In this document: piece after piece, positions 1-9,058 of the stretch
How the letters are laid out: the number at the start of each line of letters is the position of its first letter
Position numbering within the stretch: position 1 is the stretch's first letter
Assembly: GCF_900167025.1 (NCBI RefSeq)
Contig: NZ_FUXC01000006.1
Location: 62,001-126,000 of the forward strand
DNA: 64,000 bases
Direction of reading: 5' to 3'
Origin: Treponema berlinense
Lineage (GTDB): Bacteria > Spirochaetota > Spirochaetia > Treponematales > Treponemataceae
Notes under the pieces: model-generated
Told to the model about the DNA's origin: nothing
The model's database searches: none
The model's input: only the letters and a program-made list of their open reading frames with translations
Position numbers and translations under genes: made by a program

Positions 1-1450
1 CCTTGTAAATTATTGGGGCTACAGCACGACGGCTTTTTTTGCGCCAAAAGCAGCATATTCTTCGGACAAAAGACCCGGAGCCTGCGTTGATGAATTTAAA
101 GATATGGTAAAGGCTTTTCATAAAGCTGGAATCGAAGTCATTTTGGATATTGTGTTCAACCATACTGCCGAAGGCAACGAGCACGGAATTACATTTGGTT
201 TTAGAGGATTCGACAATTCAATTTATTATCAGCTTGTAAGCACAAATAAAGAGTATTATGTAAATTTTTCTGGCTGCGGAAATGCCCTCAATTGCAATCA
301 TCCTGTCGTTCAAGAATATATAATCAGCTGTTTGCGCTATTGGGTTCGGGTAATGCACGTAGACGGCTTCCGTTTTGACCTTGCAAGCGTTCTTTCCCGT
401 GACGAAAATGGTTTTTTGACCTTGGAAGCGCCTCTTACAAGACGGATAAGCGAAGACCCTCTTTTGCGCGATGTAAAAATAATTGCAGAGCCTTGGGATT
501 GCGGCGGCGCTTATCAGGTTGGTTCTTTTCCTGGCGGAAGATGGTGCGAATGGAACGACAAATTCCGTGACGGCATAAGGCGTTTTATCCGTGGAGACGA
601 AAAACTTTCGACAGAAGCTGCAACGCGAATTTCAGGTTCGAGCGATTTGTATTCTTCAAGCGGAAGAAGACCGTATCATTCTATAAATTACATTGCAAGT
701 CACGACGGTTTTACAATGAACGATCTGGTTTCGTACAATTACCGTCACAACGAGCAGAACGGCGAAGAAAACCGCGACGGCACCGACAACAATTTAAGTT
801 ACAACAACGGCTTTGAAGGCCCGACGTTAAATCCAAAAATCGAAAAAAACAGAATTCGCCAGATAAAAAATTTTTTTGTTGCGCTGTTTTTGAGCCAGGG
901 AACTCCAATGTTCGTTTGCGGAGACGAAGTTCAGCGCTCTCAAGACGGAAACAACAATCCGTACTGTCAGGACAACGAAATCTCCTGGTTTGACTGGAAC
1001 GACATAAAAAAGCACGGCGATTTGTTGAATTTTGTAAAAAATTTGATTGCATTGCGCCGAAATCACCGCGTGTTTATGCGTGATGATTTTTTTAAAGGTC
1101 AAAAAACTGCAACACAGACAAGTCCTGCCGATATAAACTGGTTCAATATTGAAGGTTTTACGCCAGATTGGGCAAAACTAGACAGGTTTTTGGCGTTCAG
1201 GCTTGGAGGCGGAATTACAGAACAGAATTCTAAACCGGACAACGATTTTTATGTTGCTTTTAATACCGACATTCACGACGGCACTGTGACTGTGCCACCG
1301 CCATCTGCCGGAAAAAAATGGTACAGGGTTCTTGATACTTCGATAGAAAATGAAGAATGTATTCTGCCGGAAGGAAAAGAAGAACTTTTAAGAAATCAGG
1401 AAAAATATGTTATTTTGTCAGGTTCTGCCGTTGTTTTAATCAGCAAATAG
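1..1450 (+). CDS. glgX: Glycogen debranching enzyme GlgX (GH13), 5' partial
   Basis: The frame is open from base 2, so the N-terminus lies outside the window; 482 codons and the stop are visible. GlgX hydrolyses alpha-1,6 branch stubs left on glycogen after phosphorylase has shortened the outer chains, in the cytoplasm. All four GH13 regions are present: DIVFNHTAEGNE (region I), DGFRFDLAS with the Asp nucleophile, AEPWDCGG with the acid/base Glu, and SHDGFT with the third catalytic Asp. NYWGY just inside the left edge is typical of the isoamylase/GlgX/pullulanase branch. The C-terminal part is the expected beta-rich domain. Glycogen phosphorylase follows 116 bases later on the same strand. 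Isoamylase or type I pullulanase are alternative names; the missing N-terminal domain prevents a finer call. Confidence 0.9.
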   Translation, partial: LVNYWGYSTTAFFAPKAAYSSDKRPGACVDEFKDMVKAFHKAGIEVILDIVFNHTAEGNEHGITFGFRGFDNSIYYQLVSTNKEYYVNFSGCGNALNCNHPVVQEYIISCLRYWVRVMHVDGFRFDLASVLSRDENGFLTLEAPLTRRISEDPLLRDVKIIAEPWDCGGAYQVGSFPGGRWCEWNDKFRDGIRRFIRGDEKLSTEAATRISGSSDLYSSSGRRPYHSINYIASHDGFTMNDLVSYNYRHNEQNGEENRDGTDNNLSYNNGFEGPTLNPKIEKNRIRQIKNFFVALFLSQGTPMFVCGDEVQRSQDGNNNPYCQDNEISWFDWNDIKKHGDLLNFVKNLIALRRNHRVFMRDDFFKGQKTATQTSPADINWFNIEGFTPDWAKLDRFLAFRLGGGITEQNSKPDNDFYVAFNTDIHDGTVTVPPPSAGKKWYRVLDTSIENEECILPEGKEELLRNQEKYVILSGSAVVLISK

Positions 1451-1486
1451 CAAAAAATTGTGATAAAATAATAATGCATGAATTTT

Positions 1487-1516
1487 TTGACAAAACGCGT
1501 GCACAAATTGTAGAAA
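1487..1516 (+). promoter_or_regulatory. Possible promoter for glgP
   Basis: TTGACA at 1487-1492 is followed after 18 bases by TAGAAA at 1511-1516. The -35 is perfect but the -10 is weak, and glgP could equally be read through from glgX, since no terminator is visible between the two genes. Confidence 0.35.
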
Positions 1517-1566
1517 AAACAGTCAAAACATAAATTTGATTTTACAAAAAGGATGGAGAATAAAAA

Positions 1567-4029
1567 ATGAAGTTTAATGCGGAAAAGTTTCGCGAAAATC
1601 TTGCGGCCCGTTTGCGCCGTCAGTACGGAAAAGATATTTCTCAGGCAAATGAACATGATCTTTTTGATGCAGTGAGTGCCTCGGTTCAGGAATTGATTTT
1701 GCCTTCATGGATGGCAACTCGCCGCGAATACGAGAAAAAACCGGTAAAGCAGCTTTATTATCTTTCGGCAGAATTTTTGATGGGCCGCGCCTTGAGCAAC
1801 AATTTGATAAATCTTGGAATAAAAGATGAAGTTAAAAAAGTTCTCGACGAAATGAACATAAATTTTAACGTGATTGAAGATGAAGAGCCGGATGCTGGAC
1901 TTGGAAACGGCGGTCTTGGCCGTCTTGCCGCTTGTTTTTTGGATTCACTTGCAACGCTCGACTATCCTGGACACGGTTATGGAATTCGCTACGAATATGG
2001 AATGTTTGAACAGCACATCGAAAACGGCTATCAGGTTGAATATCCGGACAACTGGCTCAAACACCGCGATCCTTGGGAAGTAAAACGCTCGGATTTGGCA
2101 GTGACTGTAAAATTTGGCGGAGAAATCAAATACGGAAAAACTCCTGACGGACAGGACAGATTTTATCTGGAAAATGCCGAAGAAGTGATTGCAACTCCTT
2201 ACGATATGCCGGTTGTCGGTTTTGACACAAATACTGTCAATACTTTGCGTCTGTGGCAGGCTTCGAGTCCAAACGGTTTTGATTTACAGCTCTTTAACGA
2301 CATGCGTTACAACGAGGCTGTTTTTAAGCAGAACGATGCAGAAAATATTACACGCGTTCTTTATCCGAACGACAACGGTCCTCAAGGAAAAACTCTCCGC
2401 TTAAAGCAGCAGTATTTTTTCTGTTCAGCGTCGCTTCAGGATTTGGTTCATCACTTTGTTGCTGATTATGGAACGGATTTTGCAAAATTCCCGGAACTGC
2501 ATGTGATTCAGTTGAATGACACTCATCCTGTTGTTGCAATTCCTGAGTTGATGCGCATTCTTATGGACGAATATTCAATGGGCTGGAATGAAGCATGGGA
2601 CATTGTTACAAAAACTTTTGCCTATACAAACCACACGATTTTGGCCGAAGCGCTTGAAAAATGGGACATTTCAATTTTCCAAAGCCTTTTGCCGCGAATC
2701 TATCAGATTGTTGAAGAAATTAACCGCCGCTTCCTTATCGAGTTGCGCGCAAAATTTCCAGACGATTATCAAAAGCAGAACAGAATGTCGATTATTCACG
2801 ACGGAAAAGTTTACATGGCTTGGCTTGCAATTCACGCTGGCTTTAGCGTAAACGGAGTTGCCGCGCTTCATACCGAACTTCTTAAAAATGTTGAATTAAA
2901 GGACTGGTACGGACTTTATCCTCAGAAATTTAACAACAAAACAAACGGAATTACTCAGCGCCGTTGGTTGTGCAGTGCAAATCCTGAACTTGCGAAATTT
3001 ATTACAGACAGAATTGGCCACGGTTGGGAAAAAAATCTTTCAAAACTCAAGGAACTTGAAAAATTTGCAGATGATGAAAAATCTCTCGACGAATTGATTT
3101 CGATTAAGCGTCATAACAAAGAAATTCTCGTTGATTATTTAAAGCACCATCAAAATGAATTCCTTGATCCGGATTCGATTTTTGATGTCCAGGTTAAGCG
3201 TCTGCACGAATACAAACGTCAGCTTTTGAATGTTCTTCATATTATGTATTTGTACAACAGAATTATCGAAGACCCGACATTCAATCCTCCAAACCGTACG
3301 TTTATTTTTGGAGCAAAGGCCGCTTCTGGCTATCGCCGTGCAAAGGCAATAATCAAATTGATTAACACTGTTGCAGAGCGCGTAAACAACGATCGCCGTG
3401 TAGGCGGCAAACTTCGCGTTGTATTTATTGAAAACTACCGTGTAAGTGTTGCAGAAAAGATTTTCCCGGCGGCAGATGTTTCTGAACAGATTTCAACAGC
3501 AGGAAAAGAAGCTTCTGGAACTTCAAATATGAAGTTTATGGTAAACGGTGCGCTTACGCTCGGAACTTTGGATGGTGCAAATATTGAAATTTTTGAAGAA
3601 GCAGGAAAAGAAAACGGCTTCCCGTTTGGTTTAACAACCGAAGAAATTCAAAAAATGGAAAAAGAGCACTCTTACAGTCCTCAGCAGTATCTTGAACGAA
3701 ATCCGGCCCTTGCAAAAGTTGTCGGTCAGTTGATTGACGGCACTTACGATCCGAGCCATCAGATTTTTAAGGAAATTCACGATTCGCTTGTTTACGGAGT
3801 TGAAGGCCAGCGTCCAGACGTTTATTACGTTCTTGCAGATTTTGAACTTTACTGCAAAGCCCAGGAAGAAATTGCAAAAGCTTATACTGATAAAAAAGCT
3901 TGGGCGCGCAAAACTTTAATCAACATAGCCAATAGCGGAAAATTCTCTTCAGATCGCACAATTGAAGATTATGTCCGCGATATTTGGCATCTAAACAAGG
4001 TTGAAGTTGCTGACAGCGATGTAAAATAA
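1567..4029 (+). CDS. glgP: Glycogen/maltodextrin phosphorylase (GT35)
   Basis: This 820-residue cytoplasmic enzyme uses phosphate to split terminal alpha-1,4 glucose units from glycogen or maltodextrin as glucose-1-phosphate. The length is normal for the family. The PLP signature EASGTSNMKFM followed by NGALTLGTLDGANIEI lies near residues 650-675, and its Lys (about 656) is the residue that binds pyridoxal phosphate. The phosphorylase motifs GNGGLGRLAACFLDS and QLNDTHPVVAIPELMR are also present. The ATG at 1567 follows a GGATGGAG ribosome site. Together with glgX upstream it forms a phosphorolysis/debranching pair. A strong terminator follows the stop. Whether glycogen or maltodextrin is the main substrate cannot be told from sequence alone. 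Confidence 0.95.
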   Translation: MKFNAEKFRENLAARLRRQYGKDISQANEHDLFDAVSASVQELILPSWMATRREYEKKPVKQLYYLSAEFLMGRALSNNLINLGIKDEVKKVLDEMNINFNVIEDEEPDAGLGNGGLGRLAACFLDSLATLDYPGHGYGIRYEYGMFEQHIENGYQVEYPDNWLKHRDPWEVKRSDLAVTVKFGGEIKYGKTPDGQDRFYLENAEEVIATPYDMPVVGFDTNTVNTLRLWQASSPNGFDLQLFNDMRYNEAVFKQNDAENITRVLYPNDNGPQGKTLRLKQQYFFCSASLQDLVHHFVADYGTDFAKFPELHVIQLNDTHPVVAIPELMRILMDEYSMGWNEAWDIVTKTFAYTNHTILAEALEKWDISIFQSLLPRIYQIVEEINRRFLIELRAKFPDDYQKQNRMSIIHDGKVYMAWLAIHAGFSVNGVAALHTELLKNVELKDWYGLYPQKFNNKTNGITQRRWLCSANPELAKFITDRIGHGWEKNLSKLKELEKFADDEKSLDELISIKRHNKEILVDYLKHHQNEFLDPDSIFDVQVKRLHEYKRQLLNVLHIMYLYNRIIEDPTFNPPNRTFIFGAKAASGYRRAKAIIKLINTVAERVNNDRRVGGKLRVVFIENYRVSVAEKIFPAADVSEQISTAGKEASGTSNMKFMVNGALTLGTLDGANIEIFEEAGKENGFPFGLTTEEIQKMEKEHSYSPQQYLERNPALAKVVGQLIDGTYDPSHQIFKEIHDSLVYGVEGQRPDVYYVLADFELYCKAQEEIAKAYTDKKAWARKTLINIANSGKFSSDRTIEDYVRDIWHLNKVEVADSDVK

Positions 4030-4040
4030 GCGCTTGCAAA

Positions 4041-4074
4041 AAAGTATTTGCAAAAAAATTGCAAATACTTTTTG
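4041..4074 (+). terminator. Rho-independent terminator after glgP
   Basis: A perfect 13-bp stem (AAAGTATTTGCAA at 4041-4053 with TTGCAAATACTTT at 4059-4071) has a 5-base A loop and ends in a T-run. It sits 12 bases after the glgP stop. Confidence 0.85.
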
Positions 4075-4103
4075 TTGAATCACATATAAAATTTCTTTAT
4101 AAT
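4075..4103 (+). promoter_or_regulatory. Promoter of the amino-acid ABC importer
   Basis: TTGAAT at 4075-4080 and TATAAT at 4098-4103 are separated by exactly 17 bases. It begins directly after the glgP terminator. The start point would be near 4110, leaving a leader of about 118 bases before the binding-protein gene. Confidence 0.7.
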
Positions 4104-4108
4104 TTTAA

Positions 4109-4213
4109 AAAGTTTGCGTTGCAAACTTTCTTATAATCTGATGTTTCTCACTTCGTTGCGAAACAACTAAAAAAGTCAATCCTAAAACTGAAGTTTTAAT
4201 CTTGACTTTTTTT
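4109..4213 (+). promoter_or_regulatory. Structured leader with terminator just before the ribosome site
   Basis: The leader holds a 9-bp hairpin (AAAGTTTGC 4109-4117 with GCAAACTTT 4121-4129). A second structure follows, AAAAAGTCAA (about 4170-4179) pairing with TTGACTTTTT (about 4203-4212), with a nested TAAAACT/AGTTTTA hairpin and a T-run ending only a few bases before GGAGG. This has the form of an intrinsic terminator controlling entry into the operon. A ten-codon ATG-to-TAA frame (4141-4170, MFLTSLRNN) lies just before it but has no visible ribosome site. No known riboswitch class was recognised. Confidence 0.55.
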
Positions 4214-4227
4214 TGTGGAGGACTTTT

Positions 4228-4992
4228 ATGAAAAAAGTTTTAAGTGTTGTTCTGGCAGTGGTTGCTGCCGCTTCGCTTTTTACTGGCTGTTCTAAAAAAG
4301 ACAAGGCTGCCGGCAAAAAAGTTTGGATTGTTGCTACAGATACAGTATTCCGTCCGTTTGAATACACTAACGAAAAAAACGAATTTGTTGGTATTGACGT
4401 TGATGTTCTTGCTGCAATTGCAAAAGATCAGGGTTTTGACTACGAACTTCAGTCGCTCGGTTGGGATGCTGGTGTAGCTGCTGTTCAGGTTGGACAGGCT
4501 GACGCTCTTATTGCTGGTGCTACAATCAAACAGGAAAGAATCGACAGTGGATGGATTTTTTCTGACGGATATTATGATGCAACTCAGACTTTTGTAGTTA
4601 CAAAAGACAGTTCAATTGCATCTTTTGCTGACCTTGCTGGAAAAAATGTTGCTGTTAAAAACGGAACTGCCGGTGCGGACTTTGCAAATTCTCTCAAAGA
4701 CAAATATGGCTTTAAGGTGACAGTTTTTGAAGATTCTCCGACAATGTATCAGGATGTAATCCTCGGAAACAGCGCTGCCTGTGTTGAAGATACTCCGATT
4801 ATGGCAGACAACATTAAAACTGGCGGACTTGCCCTTAAAATTCCTGCTGGAATGGAAAGTGCTGGCGCTCCATACGGTTTTGCAATTATGAACAAAGCAA
4901 ACCAGCCGTTGCTTGATATGTTTAATGCCGGACTTAAAAATATTAAAGAAAACGGCACTTATCAGGCAATTCTTGATAAATACTTGAAATAG
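4228..4992 (+). CDS. Amino-acid ABC transporter substrate-binding lipoprotein
   Basis: A 254-residue binding protein of the SBP_bac_3 (type II) family, which captures an amino acid in the periplasm for the permease and ATPase encoded at 5342-6743. The N-terminus is a lipoprotein signal ending in LFTGC, so Cys21 would be lipidated. The order is the normal one: first the lobe-1 segment (KVWIVATDTVFRPFEY), then lobe 2 (SIASFADLAGKNVAV), then the closing lobe-1 helix region (ENGTYQAILDKYLK). The ATG at 4228 follows GGAGG; an earlier in-frame GTG at 4213 lies in the terminator T-run and is rejected. A terminator follows the gene, which fits higher expression of the binding protein than of the permease. 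The amino acid bound cannot be named. Confidence 0.9.
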   Translation: MKKVLSVVLAVVAAASLFTGCSKKDKAAGKKVWIVATDTVFRPFEYTNEKNEFVGIDVDVLAAIAKDQGFDYELQSLGWDAGVAAVQVGQADALIAGATIKQERIDSGWIFSDGYYDATQTFVVTKDSSIASFADLAGKNVAVKNGTAGADFANSLKDKYGFKVTVFEDSPTMYQDVILGNSAACVEDTPIMADNIKTGGLALKIPAGMESAGAPYGFAIMNKANQPLLDMFNAGLKNIKENGTYQAILDKYLK

Positions 4993-5009
4993 TTTTTGCA
5001 TTTACTGCA

Positions 5010-5102
5010 AAAAGGACTGTTTAAAACTTATTTGAAGCGGTTAAAGAGCAATTCTAAAATTGTTCTTTTAGCTCGGATATTGTTTTTACAGTCCTTTTTT
5101 TT
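5010..5102 (+). terminator. Terminator between binding-protein and permease genes
   Basis: AAAAGGACTGT (5010-5020) pairs with ACAGTCCTTTTTT (5089-5101), ending in a T-run. Inside the long loop is a second hairpin, AAAGAGCAATT with AATTGTTCTTTT (about 5044-5070). It probably reduces read-through from the binding-protein gene. Confidence 0.65.
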
Positions 5103-5117
5103 ATGTCTTTATAAAAA

Positions 5118-5262
5118 TTTGTTTAATGGACAAGCGATTGGAGTACCGCCGAAAGCGTCGTTTTGCGGCGCAAAACGATGGAGCGCAAAGACGCGGAAGT
5201 ACGGAAAGCGCGGTTTTTGCGTTAGCAAAAATGGCCCCAAAATCGTGCATCTTTTAGATTGA
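5118..5262 (+). repeat. Interspersed palindromic repeat, copy
   Basis: GC-rich stretch with GATTGGAGTACCGCC and CGGAAGTACGGAAAGC, followed by a hairpin-forming tail. Both motifs recur, in the opposite orientation, at 23829-23940. With the flanking terminator this accounts for the 349 bases between the binding-protein gene and the permease; the open frames across it show no protein-like features. Confidence 0.7.
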
Positions 5263-5341
5263 GGAATGGCGGATTTTCGGTTATAATATAGTAGAAAAAA
5301 TATGGGTTTTTGCCCGACACTTAGTTTTTTGAGGTTGCATT

Positions 5342-6016
5342 TTGATTTCGATTCTTCAGGTTTATTCGCTGATGCTTTTGCGCTCACTTGGCTATACGCT
5401 TGTTCTTTGTCTGTGGGCGTTGCTTTTTGCAATGGTTATTGGTCTTATTTTTGCTTTGTGCAATGTAAGTAACAGCAAAATTTTGAACGTTATTGGTTCG
5501 GTTTATGTCGATGCGGTGCGTGGCGTTCCGTTGATTGTTCTGGCGTATTTTATTTATTTTGGCGTGCCTCAGGCTTTTAGGCTGGCCGGGGTGAACAATT
5601 TTAGGCTTCCAGCGTTGCAGGCTGGTACGATTGCGCTTGCGATGAACTGTGGTGCTTATATGGCGGAGATTTTTCGCGCAGGAATTGAATCAATTGATGT
5701 CGGACAGATGGAAGCGGGGCGAAGTCTTGGACTTTCTTACGCAACAACAATGCGCCGTGTAATTTTGCCGCAGGCTTTTAGGGTAATGATTCCTTCAATC
5801 ATAAACCAGTTTATAATCACCTTAAAAGATACATCGATTTTGTCCGTAATTGGTTATCCTGAACTTACGAACATGGGAAAGACAATCAGCGGCAACACTT
5901 TTAAATCGCTTCAGACTTGGGCAATCGTTGGAATTATGTACATGATCGTAATTGTTTCCCTGAGCAAAATTGCAAAAATTATTGAAAGGAGATTAAAGCG
6001 AAATGTTGAGCGATAA
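5342..6016 (+). CDS. Amino-acid ABC transporter permease
   Basis: A 224-residue inner-membrane permease of the HisM/GlnP family. It carries the EAA loop [16 protein letters not shown] followed by PQAFRVMIP, which contacts the ATPase. About five hydrophobic segments can be read. A TTG start at 5342 is chosen because GAGG lies 7 bases upstream and the resulting N-terminus ([12 protein letters not shown]) matches the family; the next ATG, 30 bases later, would remove part of the first segment. The 3' end overlaps the ATPase gene by 14 bases, so the two are translationally coupled. The binding protein is encoded upstream beyond a terminator and a repeat. Confidence 0.9.
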   Translation: MISILQVYSLMLLRSLGYTLVLCLWALLFAMVIGLIFALCNVSNSKILNVIGSVYVDAVRGVPLIVLAYFIYFGVPQAFRLAGVNNFRLPALQAGTIALAMNCGAYMAEIFRAGIESIDVGQMEAGRSLGLSYATTMRRVILPQAFRVMIPSIINQFIITLKDTSILSVIGYPELTNMGKTISGNTFKSLQTWAIVGIMYMIVIVSLSKIAKIIERRLKRNVER

Positions 6017-6743
6017 AGTAAAAATTCACGTTGAAAATCTTCGGAAAAATTTTGGTAATCTGGAAGTTTTAAAAGATATTTCGCTGGATGTTCACGAAGG
6101 CGAGGTTGTCTGCATAATCGGGCCGTCTGGTTCTGGAAAATCGACTTTTTTGCGCTGTCTGAACCATCTTGAAGAGCCGACAAGCGGAAAAATTATTGTA
6201 AACGATACGGATATTACCGACAAAAAAGTGAATTTGAATAAGGTGCGCGAAAATATCGGAATGGTTTTTCAGCATTTTAATCTTTTTTCAAATATGAATA
6301 TAATCAGCAACCTTATGCTTGCTCCGGTTGAACTTAAAAAAATGTCAAAGGAAAAGGCAAAGATTGAAGGAATGAAACTTCTTAAGCGCGTTGGACTTGA
6401 ATCAAAGGCTCTTGCCCATCCTCAGCAGCTTTCGGGCGGTCAAAAGCAGCGTGTTGCAATTGCGCGTTCGCTTGCAATGAATCCGCAAATTTTGCTTTTT
6501 GATGAACCAACGAGCGCGCTTGACCCGGAAATGGTTGGCGAAGTTTTGGAAGTTATGAAGGAACTTGCCCGCGGAGGAATGACAATGGTTGTCGTAACCC
6601 ACGAAATGGGATTTGCGCGCGAAGTTGCAGACCGCGTTGTTTTTATGGACTGCGGCTTTATAATTGAACAGGGAACTCCGGAAGAAGTCTTAAAAAATCC
6701 GAAAGAAAAACGAACTAAGAGTTTTTTGGAAAAAGTTTTGTAG
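6003..6743 (+). CDS. Amino-acid ABC transporter ATP-binding protein
   Basis: A 246-residue ATPase of the GlnQ/HisP type that powers the importer encoded just upstream. Walker A is GPSGSGKST, the Q-loop lies in VFQHFNLF, the ABC signature is LSGGQKQR, Walker B is [14 protein letters not shown], and the switch His is in [16 protein letters not shown]. Length and motif spacing are standard. The ATG overlaps the end of the permease gene. Confidence 0.95.
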   Translation: MLSDKVKIHVENLRKNFGNLEVLKDISLDVHEGEVVCIIGPSGSGKSTFLRCLNHLEEPTSGKIIVNDTDITDKKVNLNKVRENIGMVFQHFNLFSNMNIISNLMLAPVELKKMSKEKAKIEGMKLLKRVGLESKALAHPQQLSGGQKQRVAIARSLAMNPQILLFDEPTSALDPEMVGEVLEVMKELARGGMTMVVVTHEMGFAREVADRVVFMDCGFIIEQGTPEEVLKNPKEKRTKSFLEKVL

Positions 6744-6788
6744 CAGATTTTGCTAAAAAACGTTGCGAAACAACTTAGGAGCATAAAA

Positions 6789-7373
6789 ATGAAAAAAATA
6801 ATTACAATCAGCCGCGAATTTGGTGCAGGCGGTTCAACAATCGGCAAAAAAGTCGCAGAAATTCTTGGTTATGAATATTATGACAAAAGCATAATTTTGC
6901 AGGCGGCAAGTGAAAAAAATATCGACATTTCTAAAGTTCTCAAAAGCGACGAAGAAGCGCCGTTTTTGACAGGATTTACACAGTCGCTTTTTGATTTTTA
7001 CAATAAACCGATAAACGATCAGATTTTTGAAGCTCAGAAAGAAGTTATCCGCAAATTTGGAGAACACGGTCATTGCGTTATTGTCGGTAGAAACGCGAAT
7101 CAAATTCTTCAGGAATTTGACGACAGTTTGCATGTTTTTATTCACGCAGATCCATGGTGGAGAGTTGAATACTTAAAAAACAACAGAATGCAGGATGTTT
7201 CGGAAGAAAAAATCATGCGGGATCTTGTAAGAGTTGACCGCAAACGTTGCAAGTATTGCACTTACTACACAAATACCGAATTTGGCGATTCCAGATACTA
7301 CGATTTGTGCTTGAATTCTGGAAAATTTGGACTTGATGAGTGTGCAAAACTCATCGTCGAGCTAAGCCGCTAA
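6789..7373 (+). CDS. Cytidylate kinase-like protein
   Basis: A 194-residue P-loop protein of the cytidylate-kinase-like family (Cytidylate_kin2). The N-terminal KKIITISREFGAGGSTIGK carries a modified nucleotide-binding loop (GAGGSTIGK) and is followed by a Gly/Tyr-rich segment (LGYEYYDKSII) typical of this family. HVFIHADPWWR and the DRKR segment fit the lid and second half. The ATG at 6789 follows TAGGAG; an upstream in-frame TTG is rejected because it has no ribosome site. It lies 45 bases after the transporter ATPase and 15 bases before the S66 peptidase. The true substrate is unknown; a role in CMP phosphorylation should not be assumed, because canonical cytidylate kinases look different. 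Confidence 0.75.
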   Translation: MKKIITISREFGAGGSTIGKKVAEILGYEYYDKSIILQAASEKNIDISKVLKSDEEAPFLTGFTQSLFDFYNKPINDQIFEAQKEVIRKFGEHGHCVIVGRNANQILQEFDDSLHVFIHADPWWRVEYLKNNRMQDVSEEKIMRDLVRVDRKRCKYCTYYTNTEFGDSRYYDLCLNSGKFGLDECAKLIVELSR

Positions 7374-7388
7374 AAAGGACTTAAAAAT

Positions 7389-8441
7389 ATGCGTTTTCCA
7401 AAACCGCTAAAAAAAGGCGATACGATTGCCATTGTTGCTCCGAGTTTTGGCGCAACGACAGAACCTTACAATTTTCGCTTTAACGAGGCAGTCCGCCGTT
7501 TTAAGGAACGTGGCTATAATGTTAAAATCGGTGAGTGTTGCTACAAGTCTGACGGTCTTGGAATTTCGACAGACCCAAAAACCGCCGCCGCTGAACTCCA
7601 AAAATATTATTTAGACCCAAAAATAAACGCTGTTTTTAGTTGTGGCGGCGGTGAGCTCATGTGTGAAACAGTGAGTTACGTTGATTTTGAAAAACTTAAA
7701 ACTGCCGAACCAAAGTGGTTTATTGGTTACAGCGACAATACAAATTTTATTTTTCCGCTTGTAACCCTCTGCTCAATTCCGGCAATCTACGGTCAAAACG
7801 CTCCTGGATTTGGAAAACCCTGGGAACAGAGCGAACTTGATGCATGGAACCTTCTTGAAGGAAAGAGTTTTACGGTCAGCGGTTATCCGAAATTTCAAAA
7901 TCCAGATGTAGACAGCGAAGACCCTCTTTCTCCTTATATTTTGACAGACAAAAAAGAACTTGTCTCTTATATTCCTTCTAAAAACGGAAACACCTTAAAA
8001 CTTTTGCCGCCAGACGAAAAACTTGAATTTGATGGAACTATTTTGGGCGGCTGTCTTGACTGCATTGTCGGTTTGAGTGGCACCAGGCTGGAAAACGTTT
8101 GCCGGTTTAACGAAGAGCACAAAAAAATCATTTGGGTTTTGGAAAGTTGCGATTACAATCCAATGGATATTCGCAGGGCGCTGTGGCATTTAAAAGAAAG
8201 TGGCTGGTTTAAAAATGCGGCTGGTTTTGTTTTTGGACGGCCACTTGCGGCTTTTCGGCAGGAAATAATGGGCGTAAATCAATACAATGCGGTTACAGGA
8301 ATTTTGGGCGACCTTGGAGTTCCGATTGTTCTGGACGCCGACATTGGTCATATAGATCCGGCAATGCCGTTGATAATCGGAGCGGATTCAAAAATTTCTG
8401 TAAAAAATAACGAAATAAAAATTGAAATGAATATTTTATAA
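7389..8441 (+). CDS. S66 family peptidase (LD-carboxypeptidase / MccF-like)
   Basis: A 350-residue serine peptidase of family S66, whose members either trim the D-Ala from murein tetrapeptides (LdcA) or cleave microcin-C-like acyl adenylates (MccF). The N-terminus KKGDTIAIVAPSFG is the family hallmark. The nucleophile Ser lies in GYSDNTNF, the catalytic Glu is likely in VLESCDYNP, and the His is in IGHIDPAMPL near the C-terminus. No signal peptide is visible, so it is cytoplasmic. The start follows AAAGGAC. The length is a little above typical LdcA and closer to MccF, so either role is open. Confidence 0.85.
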   Translation: MRFPKPLKKGDTIAIVAPSFGATTEPYNFRFNEAVRRFKERGYNVKIGECCYKSDGLGISTDPKTAAAELQKYYLDPKINAVFSCGGGELMCETVSYVDFEKLKTAEPKWFIGYSDNTNFIFPLVTLCSIPAIYGQNAPGFGKPWEQSELDAWNLLEGKSFTVSGYPKFQNPDVDSEDPLSPYILTDKKELVSYIPSKNGNTLKLLPPDEKLEFDGTILGGCLDCIVGLSGTRLENVCRFNEEHKKIIWVLESCDYNPMDIRRALWHLKESGWFKNAAGFVFGRPLAAFRQEIMGVNQYNAVTGILGDLGVPIVLDADIGHIDPAMPLIIGADSKISVKNNEIKIEMNIL

Positions 8442-8449
8442 AAGTTTTA

Positions 8450-8555
8450 TAAGCCGGGGCTTCCACCGCTTGCGCGGTGTCGGGTGTTTCGCCATTTCAT
8501 TATAAGCGGACAAGTCCGCTTATAACGCTACGCGTGGCTACACCCCCTAAGCCGT
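8450..8555 (-). repeat. Interspersed palindromic repeat, copy
   Basis: GC-rich element beginning GCCGGGGCTTCC, with the hairpin ACCGCTTGCGCGGT and a second one of TTATAAGCGGAC with GTCCGCTTATAA, ending CGCTACGCGTGGC and CCCCC. It lies between two convergent genes and may also help terminate both. The opening GGGGCTTCC is shared with 23829-23940. Confidence 0.7.
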
Positions 8556-8556
8556 T

Positions 8557-8952
8557 TTATTTTTTTACAAAAGTACCAATCAGACCGATAACCCAGCCCG
8601 CGAGAATTATATAAAAGCCAAAGCCTGTAATCTTAAACCAGTCCTTAAAAAAGTTTCCGCGTGCAAAAAAGATAAGTCCAAGCACAATAGAAGCAAGCAG
8701 ACAAACTGTTTTTAACATGCTTGCATTAGAAACTTTTACAAAGCACAGGATAATTCCAATGGCTGCCGCAACAAACATTAAAAGTGCAAGCCAAGAATCT
8801 AAATTGCTCAAATCCTTAAAAGCATCAACTATTGTAAAATCAATCTTTCCAAGAATACCAAGCGAAATTCTTATAATCGGTAAAAAACTTCCGACTACAA
8901 CTGCAATCATTCCAATCAAATAAAAAAGGTTAAAACTACTTTTTTTTGCCAT
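8557..8952 (-). CDS. Small four-helix membrane protein of unknown function
   Basis: A 131-residue protein with four hydrophobic segments: about residues 8-30 (LIGMIAVVVGSFLPIIRISL), 48-70, 75-98 and 108-128. The segments are separated by short loops and the ends are Lys-rich. No family was recognised. The start at 8952 follows GAGGAG on the minus strand; an upstream start adding 14 residues lacks a ribosome site. It is convergent with the S66 peptidase and stands alone. Nothing in the context indicates a function. Confidence 0.7.
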   Translation of the reverse strand: MAKKSSFNLFYLIGMIAVVVGSFLPIIRISLGILGKIDFTIVDAFKDLSNLDSWLALLMFVAAAIGIILCFVKVSNASMLKTVCLLASIVLGLIFFARGNFFKDWFKITGFGFYIILAGWVIGLIGTFVKK

Positions 8953-9058
8953 AACGACTCCTCTGATATGTTGTCTACAAAGCCTGCAATGCAAACTCAG
9001 TTAAAATAATTTTAACACGAAAAATGTTTTTTTCAATTTTTATTGATCTATTGTCAAT

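Noticed and set aside
4141-4170. Leader peptide MFLTSLRNN before the first amino-acid importer
   Set aside because: It ends neatly on the terminator arm but has no Shine-Dalgarno, contains no run of one amino acid, and part of it is a repeat seen also at about 6760; reported only as a possibility within the leader.
4996-5262. 88-codon plus-strand frame after the first binding-protein gene
   Set aside because: It crosses a terminator and an interspersed repeat, and the translation is rich in Lys/Arg/Cys without protein-like pattern.
5118-5262. CRISPR-like or tandem repeat array
   Set aside because: The repeats here are dispersed single copies with internal stems, not regularly spaced arrays, and no cas genes are present.
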